In this document: positions 60,967 to 64,000 of the stretch, piece by piece | Layout of the letters: every line of letters begins with the position of its first letter | Numbering within the stretch: the stretch's first letter is position 1 | Assembly (NCBI GenBank): GCA_963747405.1 | Contig: CAVVFG010000008.1 | Span: forward strand, 164,877 to 228,876 | DNA length: 64,000 bases | From: Fodinibacter sp963747405 | Lineage (GTDB): Bacteria; Actinomycetota; Actinomycetes; Actinomycetales; Dermatophilaceae | Reading direction: 5' to 3' | Notes under the pieces: generated by a model | What the model was told of the DNA's origin: nothing | Seen by the model: only the letters and a program-made list of their open reading frames with translations | The model's database searches: none | Position numbers and translations under genes: made by a program

Positions 60967-61446
60967 TCAGCGCAGGGCGTCGACCTCGGCCGGCAGACCG
61001 CTGAAGTCGCGGCGCTCCCCCGGCCCGTTGACGAGGGTCCAGCGCACGATGCCGTCGCGGCCGACGAGGAAGGTGCCGCGGATGGGCGCGCCGGTCGCCT
61101 CGTTGAGCACCCCGAAGGCGCGGGTGACCTCGCCGTGCGGCCAGTGGTCGGACAGGAGGGGGAAGAAGTAGCCCTGCACGTCGGCCCACGCCCGTAGGGA
61201 GAACATCGGGTCGCACGAGATGCACACGACCTGCAGGTCGTCGGAGACGAACCGCTCGAGGTGGTCGCGGATCTCGTCGAGCTCACCCGTGCAGATGCCC
61301 GAGAAGGCGAAGGGGTAGAACACGACGACGACGTTCTTGGTGGCGGTCAGCTCCGACAGCGAGACCTCGACGCCGTTCTGGTCGCGCAGGGTGAAGTCGG
61401 GCGCCACCTGCCCGACGGCGAGCGGTGCCAGGGTGGACGTCATCAT
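60967..61446 (-). CDS. ahpE: Peroxiredoxin, AhpE-like
   Basis: 159 residues. VGQVAPDFTLRDQNGVEVSL and VVVVFYPFAFSGICTGELD place the peroxidatic Cys in the position of one-cysteine AhpE; the Arg partner is in PIRGTFLVGRDG. It reduces peroxides and peroxynitrite in the cytosol. ATG 61446 is followed immediately by a second ATG. It is monocistronic, between tRNA-Val and DUF3052. Confidence 0.88.
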   Translation of the reverse strand: MMTSTLAPLAVGQVAPDFTLRDQNGVEVSLSELTATKNVVVVFYPFAFSGICTGELDEIRDHLERFVSDDLQVVCISCDPMFSLRAWADVQGYFFPLLSDHWPHGEVTRAFGVLNEATGAPIRGTFLVGRDGIVRWTLVNGPGERRDFSGLPAEVDALR

Positions 61447-61471
61447 GGCGCCATCCTGCCAGCCGCGTGGG

Positions 61472-61915
61472 TCACCGGCGGACGCGGGTCTTCGGGGCCA
61501 CCAGCTTGTGCGCGCGCCACTGCGCGGCGGCGTTGAACGTTCCGGCTGTGTGCATGCCGGCGGTCACCGCCGCCTCGTCGATGTCGCTGGGGTCGACCTC
61601 GTCACCGGCGACCTTCGGGGTCAGCAGCACCACGAAGCCCCCCTCGTCGAGCACCCCCACCATGTCGACGAGCGCGTCGCCCAAATCGCCGTCGCCCTCT
61701 CGCCACCAGAGCAGCACCGCGTCGGCTCCCCCGGTGTAGTCCTCGTCCTCGATCTCGGCCCCGCAGTGGTCCTCGACGGCGAACCGGAACTCGTCGTCGG
61801 TGTCGGAGTCGTAGCCGAACTCCTGGACCACCTGGTCACGGGTAAACCCGAGGCGCTCGACGACGCCGGAGCCGCTGGTGCCCGGGTCGGTCGGCGGCGG
61901 GGCGGGGGTGTTCAC
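61472..61915 (-). CDS. DUF3052 family protein
   Basis: 147 residues from GTG 61915. ERLGFTRDQVVQEFGYDSD, ADAVLLWWREGDGDLGDAL and LLTPKVAGDEVDPSDIDEAA are family hallmarks. DUF3052 is restricted to actinobacteria and its function is unknown; in Streptomyces it lies next to aceE. It is co-directional with the peroxiredoxin gene, 26 bp away. The PH-domain genes lie upstream with a 4-bp gap. Confidence 0.9.
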   Translation of the reverse strand: MNTPAPPPTDPGTSGSGVVERLGFTRDQVVQEFGYDSDTDDEFRFAVEDHCGAEIEDEDYTGGADAVLLWWREGDGDLGDALVDMVGVLDEGGFVVLLTPKVAGDEVDPSDIDEAAVTAGMHTAGTFNAAAQWRAHKLVAPKTRVRR

Positions 61916-61919
61916 GGTC

Positions 61920-63485
61920 TCACGGCCTTTCTGGTTCGGAGGGGCCCGGCGGGTGCCGGGTCCAGTCCACCAACCCCGAAGGGTCGCGTGCAAGTGGGAA
62001 GGTCGATGGTTCTGACCTGCGGCGGGCCCACCGGGCCCGTTGCGAGACCTCGGCCAGGAAGGCCTCCGCCTCCGCCACGTCGAGGTGCGCCACCACGGGC
62101 GACACCGGGCCGGGTGCCGGCACGACATGGGCCGTCGCCAGGCCGAGGCGGGCCTCCAGCCAGCCCTGGCGCAAGGTGAGCGACTGGATGCGGGCGTGCG
62201 GCACGGCGACCGCCCGCCGAGTGAGCCGGCCGCTGCGCACCAGCACGGCCGCCGCGACGTCGGACCAGCCCTGGCGACGCCACGACAGGGGGTCGAGCCA
62301 GCGGGCGGCGGCGGTCTGCCCTCGCCACGGGGAGTCGCCGCCCTCGCCGAGCACGGCACTGTCCCACGCGGACGCCGGCACCCCGGGGGCCAGCAGCGCG
62401 AGCACCTGGCGCGCGTCGGCGAGGGTGCCGACGGGCAGCAGCGTGGTCTCGCGCTGGGCCTCGCCCTCGCCCTGGCCCCCGGAACCGGCCACGTTGACCC
62501 GGATACGCCACCAGCCGACCGGCCGCCACCACAGCGGCTGCACCAGCTCGATGGCCTGGATCCGGTGGAACGGGATGGTCGTCGTCCGCAGGTCGGTCAG
62601 CCCCTCCTGCACGCGCACCCCGCTGCCGGCGTCGGCGAGGTGGAAGTTGCCGTGGGTGAGCAATTCCTTGACCCGCCCCCACGCGATGCCGATCGCGACC
62701 GGCAGCAGCGCGGGGATGCCGGCCAGGGCCAGCGGCCCGACGCTGCGCACGCCCGCGCCGATGAGCCCGAACACGACCAGCGTGCCCAGCACGATCGTCG
62801 ACCCGTGCAGGATGGTCGCGACGAACAGCCGGCCGTTGGGCACCTCGAGCACCGGCCGGGCCGCGGCGTGCGGCGCCACGGCGTTCGGCGACGGCGCGCC
62901 CACGGCATCCGGGCTGGTGGCGGGAGCCTCGTCGGTGCGCCCGGCGAGGTCGAGGAGGTGCTCGCGCAGCGCCTCGGCGCGACCGAGGTCGAGGAAGGAC
63001 AGGGTGAGCGTGGAGTCGGACCCACCGGCGGACTGCACGACGACCCGGGCGAGACCGAGGGCGCGGGCCAGCAGCGGGCGCGACAGCTCGACCGCCTGGA
63101 CGCGCTCGAGCCGCACCTGGCGGTGCTGGCGGAACAGCGCGCCCTGGCGCAGCTCGACCTGGCCACCGCCGACCCGGAAGCGGGAGAACCGCCAGCTGAC
63201 CCAGTTGACCAGGGCGATGACGCCGAGGAAGAGCGCGAGCGCGACGAGCGCGAGCAGCGGGTGGGCGACCGCCTGCTCGAACGGGTTGTTCCTCCCGCCC
63301 GGCTCGTCGGTGCCGTCGGGCCCGACCACGAGGTCGCCGAGGCCGAACGAGGACAGGAAGTTGTGGAACAGCTGCGAGGCGGCGTACCCGAGGATGGCCA
63401 GCATCACGACGCCCCCGCGCAGCAGCGGCGAGAGCGGGTGGAGCCGTTGCCACTCCCCCGAGGCCTCCGGAACCGGCTCGGTCAC
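61920..63485 (-). CDS. Bacterial PH-domain (YdbT-like) membrane protein, large partner
   Basis: 521 residues from GTG 63485. Two N-terminal transmembrane helices (GGVVMLAILGYAASQLF and ALVALALFLGVIALVNWVSW) precede a bPH2 domain with ELRQGALFRQHRQVRLERVQ; a second pair of helices (TIVLGTLVVFGLIGAGV) and further bPH2 repeats (ITFH-like TIPFHRIQAIELVQP and RRAVAVPHARIQSLTLRQG) follow. It pairs with the smaller bPH2 protein, as in YdbS-YdbT. The start overlaps the partner's stop by 4 bp. Confidence 0.88.
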   Translation of the reverse strand: MTEPVPEASGEWQRLHPLSPLLRGGVVMLAILGYAASQLFHNFLSSFGLGDLVVGPDGTDEPGGRNNPFEQAVAHPLLALVALALFLGVIALVNWVSWRFSRFRVGGGQVELRQGALFRQHRQVRLERVQAVELSRPLLARALGLARVVVQSAGGSDSTLTLSFLDLGRAEALREHLLDLAGRTDEAPATSPDAVGAPSPNAVAPHAAARPVLEVPNGRLFVATILHGSTIVLGTLVVFGLIGAGVRSVGPLALAGIPALLPVAIGIAWGRVKELLTHGNFHLADAGSGVRVQEGLTDLRTTTIPFHRIQAIELVQPLWWRPVGWWRIRVNVAGSGGQGEGEAQRETTLLPVGTLADARQVLALLAPGVPASAWDSAVLGEGGDSPWRGQTAAARWLDPLSWRRQGWSDVAAAVLVRSGRLTRRAVAVPHARIQSLTLRQGWLEARLGLATAHVVPAPGPVSPVVAHLDVAEAEAFLAEVSQRARWARRRSEPSTFPLARDPSGLVDWTRHPPGPSEPERP

Positions 63486-64000
63486 AGGCCGGCTCGCTGG
63501 GCCTCGCCACGGGCCGCGAGGCGGCTGCGCAACGCCTCGGCCTCGGCCACGGGCAGCCCCGGCAGCGAGCCGTCGCTCTCGGGGGAGGCGGTGTGGATCT
63601 CGCACGACGCGATGCCGTGGGCGCGGGCCAGCGGGCCGGACTGGATGTCGACGTACTGCAGCCGCCCGTAGGGAACGCTGACCAGGCTGCGGAACATCCG
63701 GCCCTTGCGGATGACGATCTCCTCGTCGAGCTCGACCCACGAGATCGCGCTGACCTGGCGCGTGATCAGCCAGGCGATCCAGGCGCCGAGGACCAGGAGC
63801 GCGAGCGTGCCGAGCAGCACCCAGCGGGTGGCGAGGAGCCCGACGGCGACGGACGCGAGCAGCAGGGGCACCAGCACGATCGCCAGCGTGATGAGGCGGA
63901 CCCGGGCGAGCATCGGCGAGACCGGCCGCCAGGGCAGGTCTCCCCCGTGCAGGGTGACGGCGTCCGCGCGTGCCGGCGTCACGGAGGTGGGGTCGGCCAT
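63482..64000 (-). CDS. Bacterial PH-domain (YdbS-like) membrane protein, small partner
   Basis: 172 residues; the ATG occupies the last three bases of the window (63998-64000), so the gene appears complete but the promoter is outside. Two transmembrane helices (LITLAIVLVPLLLASVAVG and VLLGTLALLVLGAWIAWLI) precede a bPH2 domain with ELDEEIVIRKGRMFRSLVSV and PYGRLQYVDIQ. Role unknown; YdbS/YdbT have been linked to resistance to antimicrobial peptides in Bacillus. Overlaps the large partner. Confidence 0.88.
   Translation of the reverse strand: MADPTSVTPARADAVTLHGGDLPWRPVSPMLARVRLITLAIVLVPLLLASVAVGLLATRWVLLGTLALLVLGAWIAWLITRQVSAISWVELDEEIVIRKGRMFRSLVSVPYGRLQYVDIQSGPLARAHGIASCEIHTASPESDGSLPGLPVAEAEALRSRLAARGEAQRAGL

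Overview
The window is about 70% GC with GTG/TTG starts, Shine-Dalgarno-led genes and 1-4 bp stop/start overlaps. Its core genes (polyphosphate glucokinase, a fused RNase H/phosphatase, AhpE-type peroxiredoxin, DUF3052, a MetZ-rhodanese pair, MpaB-type protein, SARP and LAL regulators) point to a high-GC actinobacterium. An Intrasporangiaceae-like member of the Micrococcales is my best guess; I cannot prove the genus from sequence alone.

Layout. 1-14.8 kb is mostly intact chromosome: methionine aminopeptidase, polyphosphate glucokinase, a metallo-beta-lactamase-fold protein, a stand-alone B12-binding domain protein, a NYN-domain protein, a POT peptide transporter, a secreted EEP-family hydrolase, a tyrosine phenol-lyase, a NatAB-like ABC exporter and a YceH-methyltransferase fusion. 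14.9-19.6 kb holds what looks like a partly deleted lipid/polyketide locus: an IS1182 remnant, the fused tail of an acyl-CoA carboxylase, a phosphopantetheinyl transferase, a PucR/FasR-like regulator with a palindromic operator candidate, and a PfaD/nitronate-monooxygenase flavoprotein. 19.6-27.5 kb is a scrap zone: truncated integrase, a frameshifted FitAB-like toxin-antitoxin pair, an intact MazEF-like pair, membrane proteins and several frameshifted genes.

27.6-47 kb carries regulated accessory operons: an ECF sigma factor with a membrane-anchored GerMN/Gmad2 partner, a methyltransferase, a LAL (LuxR) regulator followed by a hydrolase-SDR-MFS-hydrolase operon, and a SARP-cyclase-STAND fusion regulator divergent from a dehydrogenase-DUF4386-hydrolase operon. 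47.4-51.5 kb is an insertion-sequence hotspot: an IS110 element, a RemA/DUF370-like gene, an IS5-type element with exact 17-bp inverted ends and a TTA target duplication, and a truncated SixA phosphatase.

51.6-64 kb is again core: RNase P RNA, an RNB ribonuclease, YaaA, a decayed membrane transporter, MpaB-type protein, SRPBCC protein, MetZ and rhodanese (sulfur metabolism), RNase H/phosphatase - zinc-ribbon protein - Nif3 (one overlapping operon), tRNA-Val(TAC), peroxiredoxin, DUF3052 and a pair of bacterial PH-domain membrane proteins.

No wholly new multi-gene system could be demonstrated. The most worthwhile leads are the CarH-like B12 domain without a DNA-binding domain, the tyrosine phenol-lyase, the operator in the relic lipid locus, the IS110 left end as a possible bridge RNA, and the IS5 insertion exactly in the stop codon of the RemA-like gene.
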